Positions 17,719-26,050 of a stretch of 64,000 nt of DNA are shown here, one piece after another (the first letter of the stretch is position 1; each line of letters opens with the position of its first letter). The DNA is from Solidesulfovibrio sp. GTDB lineage: Bacteria > Desulfobacterota > Desulfovibrionia > Desulfovibrionales > Desulfovibrionaceae. Where the stretch lies: the NCBI RefSeq assembly GCF_038562415.1, contig NZ_JBCFBA010000005.1, forward strand, positions 3,519 to 67,518, read 5' to 3'. The notes beneath the pieces were generated by a model. It did not search any database. It saw only the letters and a program-made list of their open reading frames with translations, and was not told where the DNA came from. Both the position numbers and the translations under genes were made by a program.

Positions 17719-17746
17719 GCCCCGGGCGGAAGGTTCCGCCCGGGGC
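17719..17746 (+). terminator. Strong hairpin after the metzincin gene
   Basis: A near-perfect inverted repeat (GCCCCGGGCGGAA with its complement) ten bases after the stop. There is no T-run after it, so termination would be weak or Rho-assisted; it may instead protect the 3' end. Confidence 0.4.
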
Positions 17747-17811
17747 ATGACTTTCGCGCCGTTTCCTGATATCCGGCCCGACGATGTATATCCGATCGGT
17801 CACGAGGCGTC

Positions 17812-18603
17812 ATGGACAGCTGGTTTGAGGTCCATTTCGAGCACGCCGCCCGCATGGTCCATGGCTTCCTGGCCGAACGCCTGCCCCTTGCGGGCGCGCG
17901 TGTCCTGGATTTCGGCTGCGGCGACGGCATCACCGCCCTGGGGCTGTCCAGGCTTGGCCCGGGCCGGGTGGTCGGCGTGGACATCAACCCCTCCTTCCGC
18001 CACCTGCCGGCCCTGGCCGCGGCCAATTGCGGCCTGGAGGCCCTGCCGCCGAACCTGTCCTTCGTGCGGGTTGCCGGGGACTGCCGGCTCCCTTTTGCCG
18101 AGGGCGCCTTCGACGCGGCCTATTCCTGGTCCGTGTTCGAACACCTGCGCGACGTGCCGGCGGCCCTGGCCGCCCTGCGCCGGGCGCTGCGGCCGGGCGG
18201 GCATTGCCTCATCCAGATCGACCCGCTGTATTATTCGCCCTTCGGCTCCCACTTGCGCCGGTTGGCGCCCAGGCCCTGGGGGCACCTGCTGGAGAGCACG
18301 GCCGCCTTCACGGCCCGGGCGGAGGCCGCCGAAGACGGCGCCGACGAAACGGACAAGGGCGACCTGCTGTATGTCAAAAACGATTTCGCCGGCTTCAAGA
18401 AACACCTCATCGAGCAGTTCCTGGACCTCAACCGGCTGACGGTACGCCAGCTGCTCTACTTCGCCCAGACCTCGGGCATGGCGGTGCTGTCGGTCCTGCC
18501 CGTGCGCGTCTCGGCCGAGTTCGTCCCGCCGCCCGAAATCGCCTGCGCCTATCCGGCCGACGACCTGCTGACCAGCACCATCTACCTGGTCCTGCGCAAG
18601 TGA
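17812..18603 (+). CDS. Class I SAM-dependent methyltransferase
   Basis: 263 residues. Motif I VLDFGCGDGITALGL at about 31-45 and the acidic motif II VVGVDINPS at about 53-61 form the SAM pocket. DAAYSWSVFEHLRDV near 103-117 and LRPGGHCLIQID near 130 are the usual motif IV to VI positions of the Methyltransf_11/25 group. The C-terminal half contains a lid-like helical region and FAQTSGMAVLS. GAGG is four bases before the ATG. It stands between two intergenic hairpin regions with no partner, so the substrate is not suggested. Confidence 0.85.
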   Translation: MDSWFEVHFEHAARMVHGFLAERLPLAGARVLDFGCGDGITALGLSRLGPGRVVGVDINPSFRHLPALAAANCGLEALPPNLSFVRVAGDCRLPFAEGAFDAAYSWSVFEHLRDVPAALAALRRALRPGGHCLIQIDPLYYSPFGSHLRRLAPRPWGHLLESTAAFTARAEAAEDGADETDKGDLLYVKNDFAGFKKHLIEQFLDLNRLTVRQLLYFAQTSGMAVLSVLPVRVSAEFVPPPEIACAYPADDLLTSTIYLVLRK

Positions 18604-18998
18604 CCGGCCCAAGACGAAACCTCCCGGGGAATCAGGCTTTTTTTCGTACTTTTCCGAAAAAAACCAACATCGCCCCCCCACGCAACACCGGCCGCGCGTC
18701 CCCTCGCTTCGAGCAGCAGCCCCGCGGGCGACAACCATTTCAAAACACCCGCCCCGCATCCGCCCGGCGCGGACAACAACCCCGCGCCGCAATCCAGTCC
18801 GCACAGCAGGGCCGTATTACATTTTATTAAGCAAACAACAGTGCCAAGCGCTTCCGGAACCGCCGCTCCTTCCGCCATGCCCGTTTTCCGTCCCGTAAAA
18901 TTGCCGGCGCCGGCTCGATTCCTCTCCACGCCATTGCTTGCACTCCCCATCGGGCCGTTATATGCAACCGAAAACAGTTCCGTTCGAGGAGGGAACCC
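18604..18998. other. Intergenic region with several inverted repeats
   Basis: About 395 bases without a supported gene. It contains an AT inverted repeat (TTTTTTTCG 18638-18646 with CGAAAAAAA 18655-18663), a GC hairpin GGCGCGG/CCGCGCC (18766-18788) with an ACAACAACC loop, and several scattered ACAACC motifs. No ribosome site or coding signal is seen. A weak TTGCAC-N15-TATATG promoter (18938-18964) may serve the 81-residue protein gene. Confidence 0.4.
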
Positions 18999-19244
18999 AT
19001 GAAAAAGTTGCTCGTGCTCGCTGCCGCGCTCACGCTTGTCCTGTCCGCCGCTCCGGCCTTCGCCAAGGGCAAGGCCGCCAAGAAAGCCGCCAAGGCCACT
19101 TGGCAGTGCAACGTCGGCGGCCAGACCACCATGACCCCCACCGTCGAGGCCTGCATGAAGATGGGCGGCATGGTCGCCAACTACCCCGGCCCGGACAAGG
19201 CCGCCCCGGCCAAGATGGGCAAGAAGGCCAAAGCCAAAAAGTAG
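18999..19244 (+). CDS. Small secreted Lys/Ala-rich protein
   Basis: 81 residues. A clear signal peptide (MKKLLVLAAALTLVLSA, cleavage after AFA near residue 22) is followed by a Lys/Ala-rich stretch (KGKAAKKAAK), a short central part with two Cys (WQCNVGG and EACMKMGG) that could form a disulfide in the periplasm, and a Lys-rich tail. GAGGAGGG gives a very strong ribosome site. A strong terminator follows immediately, so the gene forms its own transcription unit. I do not recognise the family; the composition suggests binding to an anionic partner such as envelope polymers. Confidence 0.85.
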   Translation: MKKLLVLAAALTLVLSAAPAFAKGKAAKKAAKATWQCNVGGQTTMTPTVEACMKMGGMVANYPGPDKAAPAKMGKKAKAKK

Positions 19245-19267
19245 TTTCCGGTTTTGACGAGGGGAAG

Positions 19268-19306
19268 ACGCCGCCGTCCGGCCAGCGCCGGGCGGCGGCG
19301 TTTTTT
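19268..19306 (+). terminator. Intrinsic terminator after the 81-residue protein gene
   Basis: ACGCCGCCG and CGGCGGCGT form a long GC stem, with CCGGC/GCCGG inside and a CAGC loop, then six T. The stem starts about 23 bases after the stop codon. Confidence 0.87.
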
Positions 19307-19354
19307 GGGGAAGGCGGCGGGAAATTCGTATCCGCGCATTTCGAGAACGCCACC

Positions 19355-20641
19355 CTAGCCCAGGGTATCGACGAGCAGCATGACGTTGAGCCCGATGACC
19401 ACCGCCGCCACCACGGCCAGCACGACCGTGGTGAAGGGCCGGTTGACGTAGGGCCCCATGACCGAGCGGCGCGAGGTCAGGCCGATCTGCAGCAGGATGG
19501 TGACGGGCAGTTGGATGGACAGGGCGATCTGGGACCAGATGAGGCCCGTCAGCGGATCGTTCACGAACAGGATGGCCACGGCCGCGCCCACCAGGGTGAT
19601 GACCACGCCCAGGCGGGAATGGCTGTCGTGGATGTCGTAGGGCTCGCCGAAGATGCCGGCGAAGATGCTGCCCCCGGCCATGCCGGCCGTCACCGACGAG
19701 GCCACGCCGGCCAGCAGCAGGCTGACGGCGAAAACGAGCCCGGCCGCCGGCCCCACCATGGGCGAAAGCAGCTCCTTGGCCTGGTCCAGGGCGGATACGG
19801 ACAGGCCGTGGCTGAAAAAGGCCGCCGCCGCGAGCAAAATCATGGCGCTGTTGATGCAAAAGCCCACCAGCATGGAAAACAGCGTGTCCAGGTACTCGTA
19901 TTTGAGCTGCCTGCGGATCATCTCCGGCGAATCCAGGTTCCATTGCCGGCTCTGGATGACCTCCGAGTGTAAAAACAGGTTGTGCGGCATGACCACCGCC
20001 CCGAGCACGCTCATGACCACGGGCAGCGAGCCCTCGGGCAGGCGCGGCGTCACCCAGCCCGAAACGGCCTGGCCCCAGTCGATGTGCACCAGGGACAACT
20101 CGAAGACGAACGACAGGCCGATGAGCGACACGAAGCCGATGATGTATTTTTCGAGTCGGCGGTAGGACTTCGAAAAGAGCATCCACAGCACCACGGCCAG
20201 GGTCAGGCAGGTCCCCAGGGCCAGGGGCAGGCCGAAAAGCATGCGCAGCGCGATGGCCCCGCCCAGCAGTTCGGCCAGGGCCGTGGAGACCGCGGCGGCC
20301 ACGGCCGTGCCCAGGGCCGAAACCGCCACCGGCCGGGGCAGGTGCTTCACGGCCGCCTCGGACAGGCACAGCCCGGTGGCGATGCCCAGATGGGCGGCGT
20401 TGTGCTGCAAAATGATCAGCATCACCGTGGAAAGCGTCACCATCCACAGGAGCGTGTAGCCGAAGTCCGAGCCGGCGGCCACGTTGGAGGCCCAGTTGCC
20501 CGGGTCGATGAATCCCACCGTGACGAGCAGGCCCGGCCCCACGTACTTGAAGATCTCCAGGGCCGTCAGGCGCGGCCGGGCATGGTCCTTGATGCGCACC
20601 ATGTCCGCCACCGCCCCGGCCAGCCGCTTGATCGCTTCCAT
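19355..20641 (-). CDS. Nramp-family divalent metal transporter (MntH-like)
   Basis: Proton-coupled importer of Mn or Fe in the inner membrane. 428 residues and about 11 helices. Helix 1 holds DPGNW at 46-50 and helix 6 holds MPHN at 218-221, the two unwound segments that bind the metal; the Met218 favours transition metals over Mg or Al. GGGAGG lies eight bases before the start at 20641. It is divergent from the marR-emrAB operon. No MntR or Fur box is obvious in the short intergenic region, so regulation is unclear. Confidence 0.92.
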   Translation of the reverse strand: MEAIKRLAGAVADMVRIKDHARPRLTALEIFKYVGPGLLVTVGFIDPGNWASNVAAGSDFGYTLLWMVTLSTVMLIILQHNAAHLGIATGLCLSEAAVKHLPRPVAVSALGTAVAAAVSTALAELLGGAIALRMLFGLPLALGTCLTLAVVLWMLFSKSYRRLEKYIIGFVSLIGLSFVFELSLVHIDWGQAVSGWVTPRLPEGSLPVVMSVLGAVVMPHNLFLHSEVIQSRQWNLDSPEMIRRQLKYEYLDTLFSMLVGFCINSAMILLAAAAFFSHGLSVSALDQAKELLSPMVGPAAGLVFAVSLLLAGVASSVTAGMAGGSIFAGIFGEPYDIHDSHSRLGVVITLVGAAVAILFVNDPLTGLIWSQIALSIQLPVTILLQIGLTSRRSVMGPYVNRPFTTVVLAVVAAVVIGLNVMLLVDTLG

Positions 20642-20751
20642 CACGCCCGCCTCCCGCGATTTTCCATCCCTTCCCCTGACAGAAGGAGCCGCCGGCGGCA
20701 ACCGGTAACCGCGCCCGCCTCGGAACCGGCCTGCCCGGCCAAGCATCGCGC

Positions 20752-20780
20752 TTGACCAAATTCGTTGGCATGCCTATTTT
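20752..20780 (+). promoter_or_regulatory. Sigma70 promoter of marR-emrA-emrB
   Basis: TTGACC (20752-20757), exactly 17 bases, TATTTT (20775-20780). The spacer contains GGCATGCC, a short palindrome suitable for repressor binding. The start site would be near 20787, only about 11 bases before the first ATG, which makes the later in-frame ATGs possible starts. Confidence 0.65.
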
Positions 20781-20797
20781 CCGCGTGACAACCATTT

Positions 20798-21268
20798 ATG
20801 TGCCACACCATGGACACCCCCCTTCTCTTCGACATGGACAACGCCGTGGGCTACGCCATCGGGCGCACCGCCGGCCGGCTCAAAATCGGGCTGCGCCGGA
20901 CGTTCCTGGCCCACGGACACGACGTGACCCCCGAACAGTGGGTCGTGCTCTACCGCCTCTACGAAACCCCGGGCCTCAGCCAGGCCGAGCTGGGGGAGCG
21001 CTCGGTCAAGGACAAGACGACCATCACCCGCATCCTGGACAGGCTGTCCGACAAGGACCTGCTGACCCGCCGCCGCGACCCCCTCGACCGTCGCAGCCAG
21101 CGCATCGACCTCACCCCGGCCGGCCGGGCCCTGGTCGGGCAACTGGTGCCGCTGGTGCGGGCCTACGCCACCGCCTCCTTCGCCGACGTCCCCCCCGAAG
21201 ACAGCGAAACCCTGCGGCGCATCCTCGGCAACATCGAGGCGCGTTTGGACATTTTGCTCGAAGCTTAA
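20798..21268 (+). CDS. MarR-family repressor of an efflux operon
   Basis: 156 residues. A winged helix-turn-helix spans about 38-112: GLSQAELGERSVKDKTTITRIL is the recognition region and RRRDPLDRRSQRIDLTPAG is the wing, both classic MarR. Helices at each end form the dimer interface. It heads an operon with HlyD and DHA2 efflux genes (9 and 4 bases apart), the arrangement of emrRAB, so it most likely represses this operon and is released by a toxic ligand. The start is uncertain: ATG 20798 lies about 11 bases from the predicted transcript start; ATGs at 20810 and 20834 are alternatives. None has a good ribosome site. Confidence 0.9.
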   Translation: MCHTMDTPLLFDMDNAVGYAIGRTAGRLKIGLRRTFLAHGHDVTPEQWVVLYRLYETPGLSQAELGERSVKDKTTITRILDRLSDKDLLTRRRDPLDRRSQRIDLTPAGRALVGQLVPLVRAYATASFADVPPEDSETLRRILGNIEARLDILLEA

Positions 21269-21277
21269 GGAATTCGC

Positions 21278-22486
21278 ATGAAACCCATCTTCCGCGCCAA
21301 GCACAAGCCCGAAGGCCCGCCCTCCAAACGCAAGCGCATCGCCCTGGCCGTCGTGGCCGTGCTGGTGCTGGCCAGCTTCGGCTACTACCTGTACACCCGG
21401 TCGCTGATCGCGACCGACGACGCCTTCGTCGACGGCCGCGTCCACCCCATCACGCCGCGCGTGGCCGGCTACGTCAACGAGGTGCCGGTGACCGACAACC
21501 AGCTCGTGGCCCCGGGCGACGTGCTGGTGGTGCTCGACCCCACGGACTACCAGGTGGCCCTGGCCCAGGCGAAGGCCGACCTGGCCGCGGCCGAGTCCCA
21601 GCTGGCCGCCCAGGACCTGGGCGTGCCCCTGCAACTGTCCCAGACCTCGTCCAAGGTCGATTCGGCCCGGGCGCAACTGGAAAGCCAGCAGCGCGGCCTG
21701 GACCAGGCCGTCAAGGAACGCGACGCGGCCGAGGAGCTGGTGGCGCAAATCCAGGCCCAGCTCGACCAGGACAAGCTCGATTTCACCCGCATCAGCCAAC
21801 TGCGCCACAAGGACGTGGTCTCCCAGTCCGACCTGGACAACATCGAGAACAAGCGCCGGGGCCACGAGGCCGAGCTGCGCGCCGCGGCGGCCAAGGCCGC
21901 CGCGGCGGGCCGGGGCCTGGAATCCATCAAGGCCGAGATCAAGCGCCTCCAGTCGCAGATCGACCTGGCCAAGACCGGCGAGGACCAAGCCGTGATCCAG
22001 GCCAAGGAAGCGGCCGCCCAGAAGGCCCGGGTGGAATTGGCCCGGGAAAAGGTCCGGCAAGCCGAGCTCAACCTGGGCTATACCCGCATCGTCTCCCCCG
22101 TGTCCGGGCATGTCACGAAAAAGCAGATCGAATCCGGCCGCCTGGTCGCCGCCGGCCAGGCGCTGATGACCGTGGTGCCGCTGGATGCCGGCGAATTGTG
22201 GGTCACGGCCAACTACAAGGAAACGCAGCTCAAAAACGTCCACCCCGGCCAGCGCGTGACCATGGAGGTGGACACCTACCCCGGCCGCCAGGTCACGGGC
22301 ACGGTCGATTCCATCATGGCCGGCACGGGCTCGGTCTTCTCGCTTTTTCCCACGGAAAACGCCTCGGGCAACTACGTGAAGATCGTGCAGCGCATCCCGG
22401 TCAAGATCGTCTTCGACAAGGAAAACGGCGAACTGCCCAAACTGCGCCTGGGCATGAGCGTCGTGCCCACCATCCACGCCGACTGA
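21278..22486 (+). CDS. emrA: EmrA/HlyD-type membrane fusion protein
   Basis: 402 residues. One N-terminal transmembrane helix (about 20-40), a split lipoyl/barrel-sandwich domain (TDNQLVAPGDVLVVLDP near 68; YTRIVSPVSGHVTKK near 268) and a long coiled-coil hairpin between them that reaches across the periplasm. The C-terminal part has the beta-barrel with LWVTANYKETQL. This links the inner-membrane pump to an outer-membrane channel. It is four bases before the DHA2 pump gene; no outer-membrane TolC gene is in the window. Confidence 0.92.
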   Translation: MKPIFRAKHKPEGPPSKRKRIALAVVAVLVLASFGYYLYTRSLIATDDAFVDGRVHPITPRVAGYVNEVPVTDNQLVAPGDVLVVLDPTDYQVALAQAKADLAAAESQLAAQDLGVPLQLSQTSSKVDSARAQLESQQRGLDQAVKERDAAEELVAQIQAQLDQDKLDFTRISQLRHKDVVSQSDLDNIENKRRGHEAELRAAAAKAAAAGRGLESIKAEIKRLQSQIDLAKTGEDQAVIQAKEAAAQKARVELAREKVRQAELNLGYTRIVSPVSGHVTKKQIESGRLVAAGQALMTVVPLDAGELWVTANYKETQLKNVHPGQRVTMEVDTYPGRQVTGTVDSIMAGTGSVFSLFPTENASGNYVKIVQRIPVKIVFDKENGELPKLRLGMSVVPTIHAD

Positions 22487-22490
22487 CGCC

Positions 22491-24047
22491 ATGGCCGAGC
22501 GCGCCCCCAACAAGTGGCTCGTCACCATCGCGGTCATGGTGCCCACGCTCATCGAGATCCTGGACACCTCCATCGCCAACGTGGCCCTGGGCCATATCCA
22601 GGGCAGCCTCTCGGCCGGCCAGGACGAGGTGACCTGGGTGCTGACCTCCTATCTCGTGTCCAACGCCATCGTCATCCCCATCAGCGGCTTTCTCTCCAAG
22701 GTCTTCGGCCGGCGCAACTACCTGCTGCTGTCGGTGGTGGTCTTCACGGCCGCCTCCATGCTGTGCGGCCTGGCCACGAGCCTGGGCATGCTGGTTTTTT
22801 TCCGTATCGTGCAGGGCATCGGCGGCGGCGGCCTGCAGCCCATGTCCCAGGCCATCCTGCTCGAGGCCTACCCGCCCCGCGAGCGCGGCCTGGCCATGGC
22901 GATTTTCGCCATGGGCGCCGTGCTCGGCCCCATCCTGGGGCCGCTTTTGGGCGGCTACATCACGGACAACTACTCCTGGCGCTGGATCTTCAACATCAAC
23001 GTGCCCGTGGGCATCCTGGCCCTGGGGCTCATCTGGCTCTACATCAAGGACCCGGACTACCTGGAGCGGCGCAAGCGCGGCGATTCCGTGGACGTTATCG
23101 GCCTGGCCCTGTTGAGCCTGGGCCTGGGCTGCCTGCAGGTCGTGCTGGACAAGGGCCAGCAGGACGACTGGTTCAACGACAACTTCATCCTGACCCTGTC
23201 GGTCGTCGCCGCCGTCTGCCTGACCGCCTTCATCGCCTGGGAGCTGACCTGCAAGGAACCCGTGGTCGACCTCAAGGTTTTCGCCGACCGCAGTTTCGCC
23301 ACGGGCAACATGGTCATGTTCTTCGGGTTCTTCGCCTTTTTCGGGGCCATCGTGCTGTTGCCGCTGTATCTCCAAAACCTCATGGGCTACACGGCCTTTC
23401 TCTCGGGCGTGGTGCTCGGGCCGGGCGGGCTCATCATGCTCGTCATCCTGCCCGTGGTCGGCAAGCTGACCCAGAAGATCGACGCCCGGTTCATCCTGTG
23501 CATCGGCCTGCTGGTGAGCGCCTATTCGCTGTTCAACATGGCCGGCTTCACCCTGGGCATCGACCTCGGCACGGCCATCACCGCCCGCAACATCCAGGCC
23601 ATCGGCATCGCCTTTTTCTTCGTGCCCCTTTCCTACCTGACCATGGCCTACATTCCCAAGGAGGGCATGAACAACGCCTCGGCGGTCTTCAACCTGCTGC
23701 GAAACCTCGGCGGCTCCTTCGGCGTGGCCTTCGTCACCACCCTGCTGGCCCGCCGGGCCCAGTTCCACCAGGCCCGGCTCATCGAGAACCTGACGCCCTA
23801 CGACCTGAGCTACCAGTCGGCCCTGGAGCGGATCAAAGCCTATCTCGGGGCCAAGTTCCTGGGCGCCCACGACGCCTCCCAGATGGCCGGGGCGGCCCTG
23901 TACAAGCTCCTGCTCCAGCAGGCCAACGCCATGGCCTTCTACGACGTCTTCCACGCCCAGGGCCTTTTTTTCCTGGCCCTGGCCGTGCTCATGTGGATCA
24001 TGAAAAAGCCGCCCTCCGGGGCCAAAGCGCCGGAAGGCCTGCACTAG
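22491..24047 (+). CDS. emrB: DHA2-family drug efflux pump (EmrB-like)
   Basis: 518 residues, about 14 helices, of the 14-TM DHA2 class of the major facilitator superfamily. LDTSIANVALGHI near 22-34 is the DHA2 motif D1 with the conserved Asp, and FRIVQGIGGGGLQPMSQ near 104-120 fits motif C/B of QacA/EmrB proteins. GRRNYLLLS is motif A. It expels hydrophobic compounds such as uncouplers using proton motive force, through EmrA. It ends the marR-emrA-emrB operon; 287 bases of non-coding DNA follow. Confidence 0.93.
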   Translation: MAERAPNKWLVTIAVMVPTLIEILDTSIANVALGHIQGSLSAGQDEVTWVLTSYLVSNAIVIPISGFLSKVFGRRNYLLLSVVVFTAASMLCGLATSLGMLVFFRIVQGIGGGGLQPMSQAILLEAYPPRERGLAMAIFAMGAVLGPILGPLLGGYITDNYSWRWIFNINVPVGILALGLIWLYIKDPDYLERRKRGDSVDVIGLALLSLGLGCLQVVLDKGQQDDWFNDNFILTLSVVAAVCLTAFIAWELTCKEPVVDLKVFADRSFATGNMVMFFGFFAFFGAIVLLPLYLQNLMGYTAFLSGVVLGPGGLIMLVILPVVGKLTQKIDARFILCIGLLVSAYSLFNMAGFTLGIDLGTAITARNIQAIGIAFFFVPLSYLTMAYIPKEGMNNASAVFNLLRNLGGSFGVAFVTTLLARRAQFHQARLIENLTPYDLSYQSALERIKAYLGAKFLGAHDASQMAGAALYKLLLQQANAMAFYDVFHAQGLFFLALAVLMWIMKKPPSGAKAPEGLH

Positions 24048-24334
24048 GCCGGCCCAGGCACCGGGTCCGGGTCATATATTCCCATGCCCGCCCAGCCATG
24101 TTTCCTATTTACCCAACGCCGAAAAACCCCGGGCCCGGCCGCCTGGCGCAGTCGCCCGGGGCCGGCCCCACGGAATCCGCGCCGCCGTCGGGGTGTTATG
24201 CCACGGCCGGCATTGCGCCAACTCTTCAATTTACCGGAATAATATATAAAACTATGTGGCACGGGAATTGATGCTCCCAGGCCGGGACAGGCTGGTTTGC
24301 GGCCTGTCCCGGACCGGAACCCGGGAGGCGCATC
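24048..24334. other. Intergenic region before the Fe-alcohol dehydrogenase
   Basis: 287 bases. The second half turns AT-rich around 24220-24260 (ATAATATATAAA), which could contain a -10, but no well-spaced -35 is visible. The inverted repeat at 24282-24312 is described separately. I see no gene here. Confidence 0.4.
24282..24312 (+). promoter_or_regulatory. Perfect inverted repeat in the leader of the alcohol dehydrogenase
   Basis: CCGGGACAGGC (24282-24292) and GCCTGTCCCGG (24302-24312) pair perfectly around a 9-base loop, 22 bases before the ATG and just before the GGGAGG ribosome site. There is no T-run, so it is more likely an operator or an mRNA structure than a terminator. Confidence 0.5.
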
Positions 24335-25534
24335 ATGGGCGGCTGGGAAGCCAAGATCGACATCCACAAGGTGTTCGTCCTGCAACCCACCAGGCCGACG
24401 ACCTATTTCGGCGCGGGAGCCCTCTCCCGCCTCGACGGCATCCTGGCCGACCTGGCCGCGGCCGGCCAGGACCGCATCCTCGTGGTCACCGACCCCGTGG
24501 CCTACAAGGCCAGCGGAGCCTGGGACTCGGTGCTGCCCATGCTGTCGCGCCGGGTGGCCTTCGAGCATTACGACGGCGTGCGGGCCAACCCCACCTATGC
24601 CAACTGCGAGGCGGCGGCCAAGGTCGGCAAGGCCCTGGGCGCCAAGGCCGTGCTCGGCATCGGCGGCGGCAGCGCCATCGACACGGCCAAGACCGCGGCG
24701 GCGCTGCTGCGCCACCCCGTGCGCAAGGCATCGGATTTCTACGAAAAAGGCGTGCCCGTCAGCGGCGCCCTGCCCATCGTCGCCGTCAACACCACCCACG
24801 GCTCGGGCTCGGAATGCGACTGTTTCGCCGTGGCCCAGTCCGACGGCGAGGAAAAGCCCGCCCTGCACTCGGCCCACCTCTATCCGGCCTACGCCATCGA
24901 AGACCCCAGGCTCATGCTGTCCCTGCCGCCCCGCCAGACCGTGTTCACGAGCCTCGACGCCCTGTGTCACGCCCTGGAGGCGGCCACGTCCGTCACGGCC
25001 TCGCCCTATTCCATCGTGCTGGCCAAGGAGGCCGTGCGGCTCATAGCCGCCTACCTGCCCACGGCCCTGGCCCAGCCCGGCAATCTGGCCGCCCGCTACT
25101 GGCTGCTCTACGCCTCGGCCATCGCCGGCATGAGCTACGACCGGGGCATGCTGCACATCACCCACGCCCTGGAACACGCCATGAGCGCGCTCAATGCCGA
25201 CATCAGCCACGGCGAGGGGCTGGGGCTGCTGCTGCCGGCGGTGTTGCGGGAGATCTACCCGGCCACGCCGGAAATCCTGGCCGAGTTGCTGGCGCCCATC
25301 GCGCCGGGGCTTCGGGGCGTGTCCGGAGAGGCCGCGGAAGCGGTGGAAAAGCTGGGGGAATGGCTGGCGGCCGTCGGGCTGTCGTCGCGCCTGTCCGTCT
25401 ATTTCACCGGCGCGGACGTGCCGGCGCTGTCGCGCATGACCCTGCGTTCGTCCCTGGCCCGGATGCTGTTGCCCCTGTCCCCGGTGCGGGTGGACGCGCA
25501 ACTCGTGGAGCGCATCTTCCAGCGGGCGCTGTGA
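24335..25534 (+). CDS. Iron-containing alcohol dehydrogenase (group III)
   Basis: 399 residues; cytoplasmic NAD(P)-linked alcohol/aldehyde oxidoreductase. The nucleotide site GIGGGSAIDTAK is near 109-120. Iron ligands lie in SLDALCHALEA (Asp and His near 206-215) and the His-rich HITHALEHAMSALNADISHGEG near 270-290, matching the D-H-H-H set of the family. GGGAGG precedes the start. Such enzymes are common in sulfate reducers, which oxidise ethanol and other alcohols for energy. No other catabolic gene is beside it. Confidence 0.93.
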   Translation: MGGWEAKIDIHKVFVLQPTRPTTYFGAGALSRLDGILADLAAAGQDRILVVTDPVAYKASGAWDSVLPMLSRRVAFEHYDGVRANPTYANCEAAAKVGKALGAKAVLGIGGGSAIDTAKTAAALLRHPVRKASDFYEKGVPVSGALPIVAVNTTHGSGSECDCFAVAQSDGEEKPALHSAHLYPAYAIEDPRLMLSLPPRQTVFTSLDALCHALEAATSVTASPYSIVLAKEAVRLIAAYLPTALAQPGNLAARYWLLYASAIAGMSYDRGMLHITHALEHAMSALNADISHGEGLGLLLPAVLREIYPATPEILAELLAPIAPGLRGVSGEAAEAVEKLGEWLAAVGLSSRLSVYFTGADVPALSRMTLRSSLARMLLPLSPVRVDAQLVERIFQRAL

Positions 25535-25542
25535 GGCGGGCC

Positions 25543-25564
25543 GACGCCCCAGGGGGCGGGCGTC
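25543..25564. terminator. Small inverted repeat between convergent genes
   Basis: GACGCCC and GGGCGTC flank an 8-base loop between the two stop codons, and overlap the 3' end of the membrane-protein gene. No T-run on either side; a bidirectional stop is possible but unproven. Confidence 0.33.
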
Positions 25565-25997
25565 AGCGCAGGCGGGAATAGCCCCTGGGCGTGTCGTCGG
25601 CCAGGGACAGCCACAGCGTGGCGGCCAAGCCCCAGACCGCGTTGACCACCAGCACCACCACCGGGGTCCACTCGCCCAGGTCCCGGCCCCACATGCCCTT
25701 GTCGAGCTGGCGCGGGAAAACCACCAGCAGCTGGACCAGGGTCGGCCCGAGGCTGGCGAGGACGCCCCGCCAGAAGACCGAATCGGCCATCCAGCGCGGC
25801 AGGAACAGCAAGCCCCAGATGCCGCCCCAGACCAGCCGGGGATACAGCCAGGCCAACGTCCACGACGGGGCCACATTCACGCCCAGGGCCGCCGTCCAGC
25901 CGTACTGCCCGGCCATCCACAGGGCCAGGCTGTTGGCGAACCCGCCCACCAGGCCGGCCGTGAAACACAGGCTCGTCCAACCGAAGATATTGCGCAT
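25563..25997 (-). CDS. Small four-helix membrane protein, unknown
   Basis: 144 residues with four hydrophobic segments (about 5-30, 45-68, 80-96, 110-132). Trp is unusually frequent, including WTLAWLYPRLVWGGIWGLLFLP. The start ATG at 25997 has GGGGAGGGAA upstream, a strong ribosome site. The pattern (AGLVGGFANSLALWMAGQYGW) resembles small conserved membrane proteins of unknown function seen in Desulfovibrionales and gamma-proteobacteria. No catalytic motif. It is preceded by the NlpC/P60 gene on the same strand, 53 bases away. Confidence 0.75.
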   Translation of the reverse strand: MRNIFGWTSLCFTAGLVGGFANSLALWMAGQYGWTAALGVNVAPSWTLAWLYPRLVWGGIWGLLFLPRWMADSVFWRGVLASLGPTLVQLLVVFPRQLDKGMWGRDLGEWTPVVVLVVNAVWGLAATLWLSLADDTPRGYSRLR

Positions 25998-26050
25998 CCT
26001 TCCCTCCCCTCAAAAAGCCCCGGGCCGGCCGGCGCCGGCCGCGCCGCGGT

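Noticed and set aside
18638..18663. Terminator at the AT inverted repeat
   Set aside because: Stem is made of T then A runs without a GC core, so it is not a stable terminator.
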